8,848 nt of DNA, taken from the NCBI GenBank assembly GCA_028684345.1, contig JAQUGB010000047.1, positions 1,500 to 10,347 of the forward strand, given 5' to 3'. Numbering within the stretch: position 1 is the stretch's first letter; every line of letters starts with the position of its first letter. The position numbers and the translations under genes were made by a program. This document shows positions 1-8,848 of this stretch, one piece after another. Source of the DNA: Tepidiphilus sp. (GTDB taxonomy: Bacteria; Pseudomonadota; Gammaproteobacteria; Burkholderiales; Rhodocyclaceae). The notes beneath the pieces were generated by a model that did not search any database, was not told the origin of the DNA, and saw only the letters and a list, made by a program, of their open reading frames with translations.

Positions 1-1336
1 TTTGCAACTGGATTCGTTGCTGCCAGTTTTGCGCCAGAGCGGACAAAGGTCTGTTGTTTTCCTGCAACAGCAAGATTTTTCCGGAGACACGACGGCGTCC
101 GGCGACCCAGACGTCGCTGACGTGCTCGCGTCCGGCGACGAAGACGAGATGCGAGCGGGGGTCGTAGCAGGGCCGGGTTTCTACGGCGTCGAGGGCGACG
201 GCGACGAGGTCGGCGGCCTTGCCCGGGCGGATCGAGCCGAGGCGATGTTCCAGCCCGAGGGCGCGGGCAGCGCCGATCGTGGCGAGTTCCAAGATTTGCA
301 TGGCTGGCAGCACGTCGGCACGCCCCTGGCCGACCTTGGCGAGCAAGGCCGCGTGGCGCATTTCCTGAAAGAGGTCGAGCCGGTTGTTGCTCGCCGCCCC
401 GTCGGTGCCCAGGCCGACGGGGATACCGGCATCGAGCCACCGGGGTACGGCAGCGATGCCGCTGGCAAGTTTCATGTTGGAGGTGGGGCAGTGTACGAGG
501 GCTACGCCGCGCTCGGCCAGCAGCGCGATTTCGTTCTCGGTGAGGTGCACCGCGTGCACGCCGACGAGCCCCGGCCCCAGCAGGCCGAGGCGGTCGAGCC
601 GCTCCAGGGGCGTTTCGCCGTGGCGTGCGAGCGATTCTTCCCGTTCCTGTGCCGTCTCGAGCAGGTGGATCTGCACCGGCAGGTCGAGCTGGGCAGCGAG
701 CGTGGCGATGCGCGCCAGTGCCGCATCGCCCACCGAATAAGGGGCGTGCGGCGCGAGCAGGAAGGAGAGGAGCGGCTCCTCGCGCCAGGCATCGCGCACG
801 GCGAGCCCTTTGGCGAGCGCTTCGTCGGGGTCGGCGGCGTACGGCGTGGGAAAGTCGATGGCGGTGATGCCGAGCACCGAGCGCATGCCCATGGCAGTGA
901 AGGCGCGGGCGGCCGCCTCGGGATAGAAGTACATGTCGACGGCGGTGGTGATGCCGCCGCGCAGCATCTCGGCGGCGGCGATCAGCGTGCCGTCGTGGAC
1001 GAATTCCTCGCTCAGGAGGGCGGCCTCGCGCGGCCAGATCGCTTCTTCGAGCCAGCGGCGCAGCGGCAGATCGTCGCCGATACCGCGCAGCAGGGTCATG
1101 GCCGCGTGCGTGTGCGCGTTGATGAGGCCGGGCAGGAGCACGTGCTCGGGCAGCTCGACGCGCTCGCGGGGGCGCCAGCGCCGTTCCAGCGCGTCGGTCG
1201 GCCCTACGTCGAGGATCGTGTCGCCGCGGATCGCGACGGCGTGACCGGTGAGCAGCGCCCCGGCCGGTTCCATCGGCAGCAACCAGCGGGGGAGGAGGAG
1301 GGCATCGGCGGACTGAAGCGCGGTCGGCTCGGGCAT
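1..1336 (-). CDS. mtaD: TRZ/ATZ-family amidohydrolase, probable 5'-methylthioadenosine/S-adenosylhomocysteine deaminase (3' end off window)
   Basis: Metal-dependent hydrolase of the amidohydrolase superfamily. Members of this subgroup deaminate S-adenosylhomocysteine, 5'-methylthioadenosine or related adenosines to the inosine form in the cytosol. Reading from ATG at 1336 gives 445 codons with no stop, so only the last few residues are missing (family length is about 440-450). The expected catalytic set is visible: HTH metal ligands H75 and H77 in NAHTHAAM, H197 in HAPYS, H224 and the proton-shuttling E227 in HLLET, H264 in VHLTE, and the metal ligand D312 in GTDGAASNN. The start is supported by GGAG at 1347-1344, seven bases upstream, and by lack of an earlier in-frame ATG close by. 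It is divergent from gyrA across 77 bases. The N-terminal and C-terminal parts form the usual small beta-sandwich around the TIM barrel. Exact substrate is not decidable from motifs; guanine/chlorohydrolase-like activities share this fold. The family call is firm, the symbol less so. Confidence 0.85.
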   Translation of the reverse strand, partial: MPEPTALQSADALLLPRWLLPMEPAGALLTGHAVAIRGDTILDVGPTDALERRWRPRERVELPEHVLLPGLINAHTHAAMTLLRGIGDDLPLRRWLEEAIWPREAALLSEEFVHDGTLIAAAEMLRGGITTAVDMYFYPEAAARAFTAMGMRSVLGITAIDFPTPYAADPDEALAKGLAVRDAWREEPLLSFLLAPHAPYSVGDAALARIATLAAQLDLPVQIHLLETAQEREESLARHGETPLERLDRLGLLGPGLVGVHAVHLTENEIALLAERGVALVHCPTSNMKLASGIAAVPRWLDAGIPVGLGTDGAASNNRLDLFQEMRHAALLAKVGQGRADVLPAMQILELATIGAARALGLEHRLGSIRPGKAADLVAVALDAVETRPCYDPRSHLVFVAGREHVSDVWVAGRRRVSGKILLLQENNRPLSALAQNWQQRIQLQ

Positions 1337-1343
1337 CGGCGGG

Positions 1344-1347
1344 CTCC
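1344..1347 (-). promoter_or_regulatory. Ribosome binding site of the amidohydrolase gene
   Basis: GGAG on the minus strand, seven bases before the ATG whose first base is 1336. It fixes the start of the divergent amidohydrolase. Confidence 0.55.
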
Positions 1348-1357
1348 GGAAGGGGGG

Positions 1358-1386
1358 TTGAACGGCGTGATAAAATAGCGAATTCT
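1358..1386 (+). promoter_or_regulatory. Candidate sigma-70 promoter for gyrA and the downstream operon
   Basis: TTGAAC at 1358-1363 resembles a -35 box (first four bases match). After a 17-base spacer comes AATTCT at 1381-1386, a poor -10 that keeps the A at position 2 and T at position 6. This would start transcription near 1393, leaving a leader of about 20 bases. A better -10 by sequence, TAAAAT at 1371-1376, lacks a recognisable -35 at the right distance. Either could be used; the call rests on weak matches. Confidence 0.3.
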
Positions 1387-1387
1387 A
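1382..1387 (-). promoter_or_regulatory. Candidate -10 box for the divergent amidohydrolase gene
   Basis: On the minus strand this reads TAGAAT, five of six matches to TATAAT. The -35 position, 17 bases upstream, reads GCAAAA, which is not a good match. It overlaps the candidate gyrA -10, so the two promoters may exclude each other. Low confidence without a mapped transcript start. Confidence 0.25.
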
Positions 1388-1413
1388 CGGATTTGTACGG
1401 CGGTTTTTGCTCA

Positions 1414-3982
<2,569 letters not shown>

Positions 3983-3996
<14 letters not shown>

Positions 3997-5080
3997 CTTC
4001 AGCGCCGGGCCGGCGATGCTGCCGGAGCCGGTCTTGCGTACGGTACGAAAAGAGCTGCTCGATTGGCACGGGATCGGCTCGAGCATCATCGAGGTGAGCC
4101 ATCGCGGCAAGCACTTCTCGGAGGTGATCGCGCGGGCGGAGGCCGATCTCAGGAAGCTGCTCTCCATTCCCGAGGATTACGCCGTGCTCTTCCTGCAGGG
4201 AGGGGCGACGCTGCAGTTCTCCGCCATTCCCATGAACCTGCTCGGCGGCGGCTCGGCCGATTACGTCGTCACCGGCGCCTGGTCGCAGAAAGCGTTCGTG
4301 GAGGCGCAGCGCATCGCGCCCGTGCTCGGCGGCCGGGTCCGTCTGGCCGGCTCCACCGAGGAAAGCGGCTTCACCCGCGCGCCGCGCCCCGAGGAGCTTT
4401 CGCTCGATCCCGAGGCGCGCTACGTGCATGTATGCACCAACGAGACGATCCACGGCGTGGAGTGGCTGGAGCTCGAGGCGTTGGAAGCCTCTGGCGTGCC
4501 CATCGTCGCCGACATGTCCTCGCATCTGCTGTCGCGCCCGATCGACGTGCGCCGCTTCGGCCTCATCTATGCCGGGGCGCAGAAAAACATCGGCCCGGCG
4601 GGGCTGACGCTCGTGATCGTGCGCCGCGATCTCATGGCCTCGCCCTGGGAGGGCACCCCGCCGGTGCTGCGCTACGACCGCATGGCCGAGAACGGCTCGA
4701 TGCTCAATACGCCGCCCACTTTTGCCATCTATGTGGCCGGTCTCGTGTTCCAGTGGCTCGAATCGCTCGGCGGCTTGGCGGCGATGGCGCAGCGCAACGA
4801 AGCCAAGGCGCGTCTGCTCTACGAGTGCATCGATGCCACGCCCTTTTACCGCAATGCCGTCGAGCCGCGCTGGCGCAGCTGGATGAACGTGCCGTTTCGC
4901 CTCGCCGACGAGTCGTTGAACGAGCGCTTTCTGCAGGAGGCCGAGGCCGCCGGGCTCAAGTACCTCAAAGGGCACAAGATGGTGGGCGGGATGCGGGCGT
5001 CGATCTACAACGCCATGCCGCGCGAGGGCGTGGAGGCGCTCGTTGCTTTCCTGCGCGATTTCGCCGCACGGCACGCCTGA
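3983..5080 (+). CDS. serC: Phosphoserine aminotransferase
   Basis: PLP-dependent class V aminotransferase that converts 3-phosphohydroxypyruvate and glutamate into 3-phosphoserine and 2-oxoglutarate, the second step of serine synthesis. It also acts on 3-hydroxy-4-phosphohydroxy-2-oxobutanoate in the DXP-dependent pyridoxal phosphate pathway. The product is 365 residues (E. coli SerC has 362). It opens with the signature VFNFSAGPAMLP. Other expected blocks are GIGSSIIEVSHR near residues 31-42, FLQGGAT near 70, TNETIHGVEW near 153, ADMSSHLLSRP, and AGAQKNIGPAG, in which K201 is the Schiff-base lysine. The C-terminus carries GHKMVGGMRASIYNAMP, the substrate-binding end of the fold. Its first 14 bases overlap the end of gyrA in another frame, which suggests translational coupling. 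The following gene, pheA, starts 15 bases after its stop. Confidence 0.97.
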
Positions 5081-5095
5081 AGAAAGGGGAGGGGG

Positions 5096-6166
5096 ATGGA
5101 CGAGTCGGAACTCTTGGCGCTGCGTCGGCGCATCGACGCCATCGACGAGGAGATCCTCAAACTGCTTGCGGAGCGCGGGCGCTGTGCGCGGCGCGTGGGC
5201 GAGCTCAAGCAGGGTGCGCTCTACCGCCCCGAGCGCGAGGCGCAGGTGTTGCGCCGTATCGCCTCGCTCAATCCGGGGCCGCTGCCCGAGAGCGCGGTGC
5301 GCACGATCTTTCGCGAAATCATGTCGGCCTGCCTCGCGCTCGAGCAGCCGCTCAAGGTCGCCTATCTCGGTCCGGCCGGAACCTTCTCCGAGGCGGCGGC
5401 GCGCAAGCATTTCGGCAGCGCGCCGCAGTTCCTGCCGCTCGCCTCGATCGACGAGGTCTTCCGCGAAACCGAGGCGGGTAACATCGACTACGGGGTGGTG
5501 CCCATCGAGAACTCGGTCGAGGGCATGGTCGGCGTCACGCACGATCTGCTCCTGCTGCATCCGCTGCAGATCTGCGGCGAGGTGATGTTGCGCATCCATC
5601 AGCACCTGATGTCGCTCGCTCCGAGCCTCGCGGCGGTCAAGCGCGTCTATTCCCACGCCCAGTCGCTCGCGCAGTGTCATGAGTGGCTCGCGCGGCACCT
5701 GCCCGACGTTCCCTACGTGCCGGTGGCGAGCAACGCCGAGGCGGCGCGGCTCGCCGCACAGGATCCGGACGCGGCGGCCATCGCCGGCGAGGCGGCGGCC
5801 GAGCGCTACGGGCTTACGGTGCTCGCGGCCAACATCGAGGACGACCCGAACAATACCACGCGCTTCCTCGTCATCGCCAAGCACGATGCTGCCGGCCCTT
5901 CGGGGCGGGACAAAACCTCGCTCGTGTGCTCCACGCCGAACAAGCCCGGTGCCATGCACTGCCTGCTCGAGCCTTTGGCGCAGTATGGCGTGAGTATGAC
6001 CAAGCTGCAATCACGCCCCGCCAAGAGCGGTTTGTGGGAGTACGTCTTCTACATCGACCTGGAGGGACATCGGCTCGACGAGCCGGTTCGCCAGGCGCTC
6101 GCGGCGCTCGAGGAACGCGCGACCTTCCTCAAGCTGCTCGGTTCCTATCCGGCCGCGGCGTGGTGA
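5096..6166 (+). CDS. pheA: Bifunctional chorismate mutase / prephenate dehydratase (P-protein)
   Basis: Converts chorismate to prephenate and then to phenylpyruvate, the committed branch to phenylalanine. The 356-residue product has three parts. Residues 1 to about 85 are an AroQ-type chorismate mutase helix bundle, with R11, R27, K38 and the YRPEREAQVL segment. Residues about 87-270 are the prephenate dehydratase domain, starting KVAYLGPAGTFSEAA and containing VPIENSVEG and the catalytic TTRF motif (T255). Residues about 277-356 are the regulatory ACT domain. There the two phenylalanine-binding motifs are variant: GAMH (285-288) for GALV and QSRP (305-308) for ESRP. The start at 5096 follows a purine-rich run (GGGGAGGGGG, 5086-5095). 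No leader peptide or attenuator fits in the 15-base gap upstream, so control is likely at enzyme level through the ACT domain. A 30-base gap separates it from hisC. Confidence 0.97.
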   Translation: MDESELLALRRRIDAIDEEILKLLAERGRCARRVGELKQGALYRPEREAQVLRRIASLNPGPLPESAVRTIFREIMSACLALEQPLKVAYLGPAGTFSEAAARKHFGSAPQFLPLASIDEVFRETEAGNIDYGVVPIENSVEGMVGVTHDLLLLHPLQICGEVMLRIHQHLMSLAPSLAAVKRVYSHAQSLAQCHEWLARHLPDVPYVPVASNAEAARLAAQDPDAAAIAGEAAAERYGLTVLAANIEDDPNNTTRFLVIAKHDAAGPSGRDKTSLVCSTPNKPGAMHCLLEPLAQYGVSMTKLQSRPAKSGLWEYVFYIDLEGHRLDEPVRQALAALEERATFLKLLGSYPAAAW

Positions 6167-6183
6167 CTTTGGGTAACGATGCG

Positions 6184-6188
6184 AGGAG
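6184..6188 (+). promoter_or_regulatory. Ribosome binding site of hisC, deciding its start
   Basis: AGGAG with an eight-base spacer to ATG 6197. An in-frame ATG at 6179 lies upstream of this site, would place it inside the coding region, and has no Shine-Dalgarno of its own. The downstream ATG is therefore preferred. Confidence 0.7.
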
Positions 6189-6196
6189 AAGAAGAG

Positions 6197-7297
6197 ATGC
6201 GCGTCATCGATCACGTTCCGGCGGCGATCCGCTCGCTCGCCCCTTATCAACCGGGTAAGCCCATCGAGGAACTCGCCCGCGAGCGCGGTCTGCGGGAGAC
6301 CGACATCGTCAAGCTCGCTTCGAACGAGAATCCGCTCGGCATGAGTCCGAAAGCGCGGGCCACGCTGGAAGCGACGGCGGACGAGGGTGCCCGTTATCCC
6401 GACGGCAACGGCTTTGTCCTCAAAGAGGCGATCGCGCGCAAGTTCGGCGTCGCGCCCGAACGTCTGGTGCTCGGCAACGGTTCGAACGACGTGCTGGAAC
6501 TGGCTGCGCGCATCTTACTGCAGCCGGGCGCCGAGGCGGTGTATTCCCAATACGCCTTCGCGGTCTATCCGCTGGTGACGCAGGCGCTGGGCGCCCGGCC
6601 GGTCGAGGTGCCCGCCAAGGACTACGGGCACGACCTCGAGGCGATGCTCGGGGCGATCACGCCGCGCACGCGCATCGTCTTCCTTGCCAATCCGAACAAT
6701 CCCACCGGCACCTTCGTGCCCGGCGAGGCGCTGGAATCCTTCCTTGCGCGGGTGCCCGAGGACGTGCTGGTGGTGCTCGACGAAGCCTACGGCGAATACC
6801 TCGATCCCGCCGAGCGCTACGAGTCGCTCGCCTGGGTCGACCGCTTTCCGAACCTGCTCGTGTGCCGGACGTTTTCCAAGATCTATGGGCTCGCCTCGTT
6901 GCGCGTGGGCTATGGCGTGGCGCGTCCCGAACTCGTCGATGTGATCAATCGCATCCGGCAGCCTTTCAACGTCAACGCCTTCGCGCTCGAAGCGGCGGCG
7001 GCCGCGCTCGAGGACGAGGCGTTCGTCGCGCGCAGCGCCGAGCTCAACCGCCAGGGCCTGCGGCAGCTCTACGAGGGATTCGCACGGCTGGGTCTGCGCT
7101 GGGTGCCCTCGCGCGGCAACTTCGTGATGGTGCACGTGGGCGATGCGGGCGCGGTGAACGAGGAGCTGCTCGATCGCGGCGTGATCGTGCGGCCGATCGC
7201 CGGCTACGGTCTGCCCGAGTGGTTGCGCGTCACCGTGGGGCTGCCCGAAGAGAACGCCCGCTTCCTCGACGCGCTCGCCGACATCCTTCGCACCTGA
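6197..7297 (+). CDS. hisC: Histidinol-phosphate / aromatic aminotransferase (HisC family, class I/II)
   Basis: PLP-dependent aminotransferase whose family reaction converts imidazole acetol phosphate and glutamate to histidinol phosphate. Paralogues located between pheA and tyrA are known to act also, or mainly, on phenylpyruvate, hydroxyphenylpyruvate or prephenate. The product is 366 residues. Visible motifs are KLASNENPLG (39-48), the NPNNPTG block (165-171, PLP-ring Asn168), LDEAY (194-198, Asp195 pairing with the pyridine nitrogen), TFSKIYGLASLRVGYG with Schiff-base K228 and phosphate-binding R236, and a C-terminal IVRPIAGYGLPEWLRVTVG stretch typical of HisC. Start at 6197 is set by the AGGAG eight bases upstream; an ATG at 6179 would add MRGEEE. 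No other his gene is nearby, and the neighbours argue for a role in phenylalanine and tyrosine synthesis. Whether a second hisC exists in a his operon cannot be seen here. Confidence 0.93.
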   Translation: MRVIDHVPAAIRSLAPYQPGKPIEELARERGLRETDIVKLASNENPLGMSPKARATLEATADEGARYPDGNGFVLKEAIARKFGVAPERLVLGNGSNDVLELAARILLQPGAEAVYSQYAFAVYPLVTQALGARPVEVPAKDYGHDLEAMLGAITPRTRIVFLANPNNPTGTFVPGEALESFLARVPEDVLVVLDEAYGEYLDPAERYESLAWVDRFPNLLVCRTFSKIYGLASLRVGYGVARPELVDVINRIRQPFNVNAFALEAAAAALEDEAFVARSAELNRQGLRQLYEGFARLGLRWVPSRGNFVMVHVGDAGAVNEELLDRGVIVRPIAGYGLPEWLRVTVGLPEENARFLDALADILRT

Positions 7298-7303
7298 AAG
7301 GGG
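7298..7303 (+). promoter_or_regulatory. Ribosome binding site of tyrA
   Basis: AAGGGG immediately after the hisC stop, five bases before ATG 7309. It supports this start over the much longer upstream open frame, which overlaps hisC in a different frame and is not protein-like. Confidence 0.55.
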
Positions 7304-7308
7304 CTTTC

Positions 7309-8208
7309 ATGAAGACGAAACCGGTGGGACGCCTGGTGGTGTGCGGCGTCGGGCTCATCGGCGGCTCGTTTGCCCTGGCGCTCAAGGCGGCCGGCCTGGT
7401 ACGCGAGGTGGTGGGCATCGGGCGTTCGCAGGCATCCCTCGAGCGGGCGCTCGCCTTGGGGGTGATCGATCGGGCCGCCGCGGACTGGGCCGAGGCGCTC
7501 GCCGGGGCGGAAATCGTGCTGCTCGCCATGCCCGTGGGGCAGACGGAAGCGGTGGTCAAGGCCATGGCGCCGCATCTGGCGCCGGGCACCCTCGTCACCG
7601 ATGCGGGCAGCACCAAGCGCAACGTGATCGAGGCCTTCTACCTGCACCTGGGGTCGCATCTGGCGCACGCCGTGCCGGGGCATCCCATCGCCGGGGCGGA
7701 GAAGAGCGGCTGCGAGGCGGCCAATGCGTCGCTCTTTCGCGGCCGCAAGGTGGTACTCACGCCGCTGCCCGAGAACGAGCCCGGCAGCGTGCTGCGCGTG
7801 GCGCAGCTCTGGCAAGCCTGTGGTGCGATCATCCGCGAGATGTCGCCGCAGGAGCACGACCGCGTCTTCGCCGCGGTGAGCCATCTGCCGCACGTGCTCG
7901 CCTACGCCCTGGTGCATGACCTCGCCGAGCGCGCCAACGCCGAGCAGCTCTTCGAGTACGCCGCGGGCGGCTTTCGCGACTTCACCCGCATCGCCGCGAG
8001 CCACCCCGAGATGTGGCGTGACATCTGCCTCGTCAATCGCCAGGCGATCCTTGCCGAACTCGACCAGTATCTCTCGGAGCTCGCCTTCATCCGTGCCCTG
8101 CTGCTCTCGGCCAACGCCCCGGGGCTGGAGGAAGTCTTCGCCAAGGCGCGCGCAGCCCGCATGGCCTGGGGCGAACGCTACGTCAACGGAGGAGGGTCGG
8201 ACGAATGA
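7309..8208 (+). CDS. tyrA: Prephenate / arogenate dehydrogenase
   Basis: Oxidative decarboxylation of prephenate to 4-hydroxyphenylpyruvate, or of arogenate to tyrosine, the tyrosine branch of the aromatic pathway. The 299-residue product is a stand-alone catalytic core without a fused chorismate mutase or ACT domain. The Rossmann motif GVGLIGGS (13-20) starts it. The end of the second beta strand reads GIGRSQ (36-41), with Arg-Ser where NAD-dependent members usually carry Asp. Catalytic-region motifs are DAGSTK (98-103, S101), PGHPIAG (123-129, H125) and SHLPH (191-195), followed by the helical dimerisation domain with GGFRDFTRIA and MWRDI. The open frame extends far upstream into hisC, but the protein starts at ATG 7309, where a ribosome site and the first beta strand begin. 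It is 11 bases after hisC and its stop overlaps the start of aroA (ATGA). Confidence 0.95.
   Translation: MKTKPVGRLVVCGVGLIGGSFALALKAAGLVREVVGIGRSQASLERALALGVIDRAAADWAEALAGAEIVLLAMPVGQTEAVVKAMAPHLAPGTLVTDAGSTKRNVIEAFYLHLGSHLAHAVPGHPIAGAEKSGCEAANASLFRGRKVVLTPLPENEPGSVLRVAQLWQACGAIIREMSPQEHDRVFAAVSHLPHVLAYALVHDLAERANAEQLFEYAAGGFRDFTRIAASHPEMWRDICLVNRQAILAELDQYLSELAFIRALLLSANAPGLEEVFAKARAARMAWGERYVNGGGSDE
8188..8196 (+). promoter_or_regulatory. Ribosome binding site of aroA inside the end of tyrA
   Basis: GGAGGAGGG with an eight-base spacer to ATG 8205, the strongest Shine-Dalgarno in the window. It lies within codons for Asn-Gly-Gly-Gly at the tyrA C-terminus, so the glycine-rich tail of TyrA is probably shaped by the need for this site. 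Confidence 0.75.
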
Positions 8209-8848
8209 GCGGCTTTCTCGATCTGCCGCCCCTACTGCACGCCCGGGGCGGGGTGCGGCTGCCGGGCAGCAAGAGCATCTCCAACCGCGTGCTGCTGCTC
8301 GCGGCGCTCGCCGAGGGCGACACCCGCATCCGTGATCTGCTGCATTCCGACGACGTTGCGCGCATGCTAGAGGCGCTCGAGGCGCTGGGCGTGTGCTGGG
8401 AGCGAACCGGCGAGCAGGACTACGTGGTGCATGGCACGGGGGGCGCTCCCTTCCCGGTGCGCGAGGCCGAGCTCTTTCTCGGCAATGCGGGTACGGCTTT
8501 CCGCCCGCTCACCGCCGTGCTCGCGTTGATGGGTGGGGAATACCGCCTGCGCGGGGTGCCGCGCATGCACGAGCGGCCCATCGGCGATCTGGTCGAGGCC
8601 TTGCGTCAACTGGGGGCGCGTATCGAGTACCTGGAAAACGACGGCTATCCGCCGCTCGCGATCCACCCACCCGCGCCCGCCTGCGTCGAGACCGTTCGTA
8701 TCCGGGGCGACGTCTCCAGTCAATTCCTCTCGGCGCTGCTCATGGCGCTGCCCCTGCTCGGCCGGCCGATCACCGTCGAGGTCGTGGGGGAGCTCATTTC
8801 CCGCCCCTACGTGGCCCTCACGCTCGCGCTGATGGCGCGCTTCGGGGT
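8205..8848 (+). CDS. aroA: 3-phosphoshikimate 1-carboxyvinyltransferase (EPSP synthase), N-terminal half, truncated by window end
   Basis: Transfers the enolpyruvyl group of phosphoenolpyruvate to shikimate 3-phosphate, the sixth step of the shikimate pathway. 214 complete codons are present, about half of a typical 425-440-residue enzyme; the rest lies beyond base 8848. Visible: LPGSKSISNRVLL (19-31) with substrate-binding K23, S24 and R28; LFLGNAGTAFRPLTA (90-104); PRMHERPIGDLVEALRQLGA with R124; and GDVSSQFLSALLMA. Residues G96, T97 and P101 keep the sensitive class I pattern, so nothing here suggests natural glyphosate tolerance. The start codon shares ATGA with the tyrA stop and has a strong ribosome site. 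In relatives cmk and rpsA follow. Confidence 0.97.
   Translation, partial: MSGFLDLPPLLHARGGVRLPGSKSISNRVLLLAALAEGDTRIRDLLHSDDVARMLEALEALGVCWERTGEQDYVVHGTGGAPFPVREAELFLGNAGTAFRPLTAVLALMGGEYRLRGVPRMHERPIGDLVEALRQLGARIEYLENDGYPPLAIHPPAPACVETVRIRGDVSSQFLSALLMALPLLGRPITVEVVGELISRPYVALTLALMARFG

Larger units (their letters stand above)
1337..1413. promoter_or_regulatory. Divergent intergenic promoter region between the amidohydrolase and gyrA
   Basis: This 77-base gap is the only non-coding stretch of any size in the window and is clearly richer in A and T (about 1369-1412) than the genes around it. Both flanking genes are transcribed away from it, so it must hold both promoters. I see no clear operator palindrome or stem-loop in it apart from a six-base GAATTC. 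Confidence 0.7.

Noticed and set aside
2..1378. 458-codon open frame on the plus strand opposite the amidohydrolase
   Set aside because: It is the codon-aligned complement of a GC-rich real gene. The product is low-complexity, rich in Gly, Arg, Glu and Ala with no recognisable motif, while the minus strand has a full catalytic motif set.
5081..5095. Possible attenuator or terminator before pheA
   Set aside because: Only 15 purine-rich bases, without a stem-loop or U-run; it is simply a ribosome site.
4063..5481. 472-codon plus-strand open frame over serC and pheA
   Set aside because: Out-of-frame shadow rich in Arg, Ala and Gly. It overlaps two genes whose own frames carry the full motifs.
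6167..6196. Possible small leader peptide before hisC (ATG 6179)
   Set aside because: The ATG is in frame with hisC, has no ribosome site, and merely precedes the AGGAG of the real start.
6862..7308. Upstream extension of the tyrA frame into hisC
   Set aside because: The 149 extra codons are Arg/Ala-rich and out of frame with hisC. The Rossmann fold and ribosome site place the tyrA start at 7309.

Overview
The window is a high-GC housekeeping segment from a proteobacterium, most likely a betaproteobacterium. The evidence for this is the gene order gyrA-serC-pheA-hisC-tyrA-aroA, separate (unfused) tyrA and aroA, a GyrA with Thr at position 83, and a divergent TRZ/ATZ-type amidohydrolase next to gyrA. 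I cannot place it below class from sequence alone. I see no mobile element, CRISPR array, RNA gene, phage gene or anything with the look of recent transfer. Base and codon use are uniform throughout.

Layout. Bases 1-1336, minus strand: an almost complete amidohydrolase of the MtaD / S-adenosylhomocysteine deaminase type, whose stop codon lies just off the left edge. Bases 1337-1413: a short, locally AT-richer divergent promoter region. Bases 1414 to 8848, plus strand: gyrA, serC, pheA (chorismate mutase-prephenate dehydratase), hisC, tyrA and the first half of aroA, all intact and very tightly packed. The junctions are a 14-base overlap, a 15-base gap, a 30-base gap, an 11-base gap and a 4-base ATGA overlap. 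There is no room for a terminator or attenuator between them.

How the genes work together. AroA makes EPSP, the step before chorismate. PheA turns chorismate into prephenate and then phenylpyruvate. TyrA oxidises prephenate (or arogenate) toward tyrosine. HisC is a class I/II aminotransferase that probably serves histidine synthesis and also transaminates aromatic keto acids or prephenate. SerC makes phosphoserine, the route to serine, which is consumed in tryptophan synthesis, and also acts in pyridoxal phosphate synthesis. PLP is the cofactor of both SerC and HisC. This matches the known 'mixed-function supraoperon' of beta- and gammaproteobacteria, which in relatives continues with cmk and rpsA. 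Linkage to gyrA places these enzymes behind a growth- or supercoiling-responsive promoter.

The window is largely ordinary. Points worth a second look are a Glu-to-Gln change in the phenylalanine-binding ESRP motif of PheA, a TyrA nucleotide-binding loop that suggests NADP rather than NAD, the pre-fusion-like tyrA/aroA junction, and a gyrA start with almost no Shine-Dalgarno sequence. I did not find an undescribed system here.
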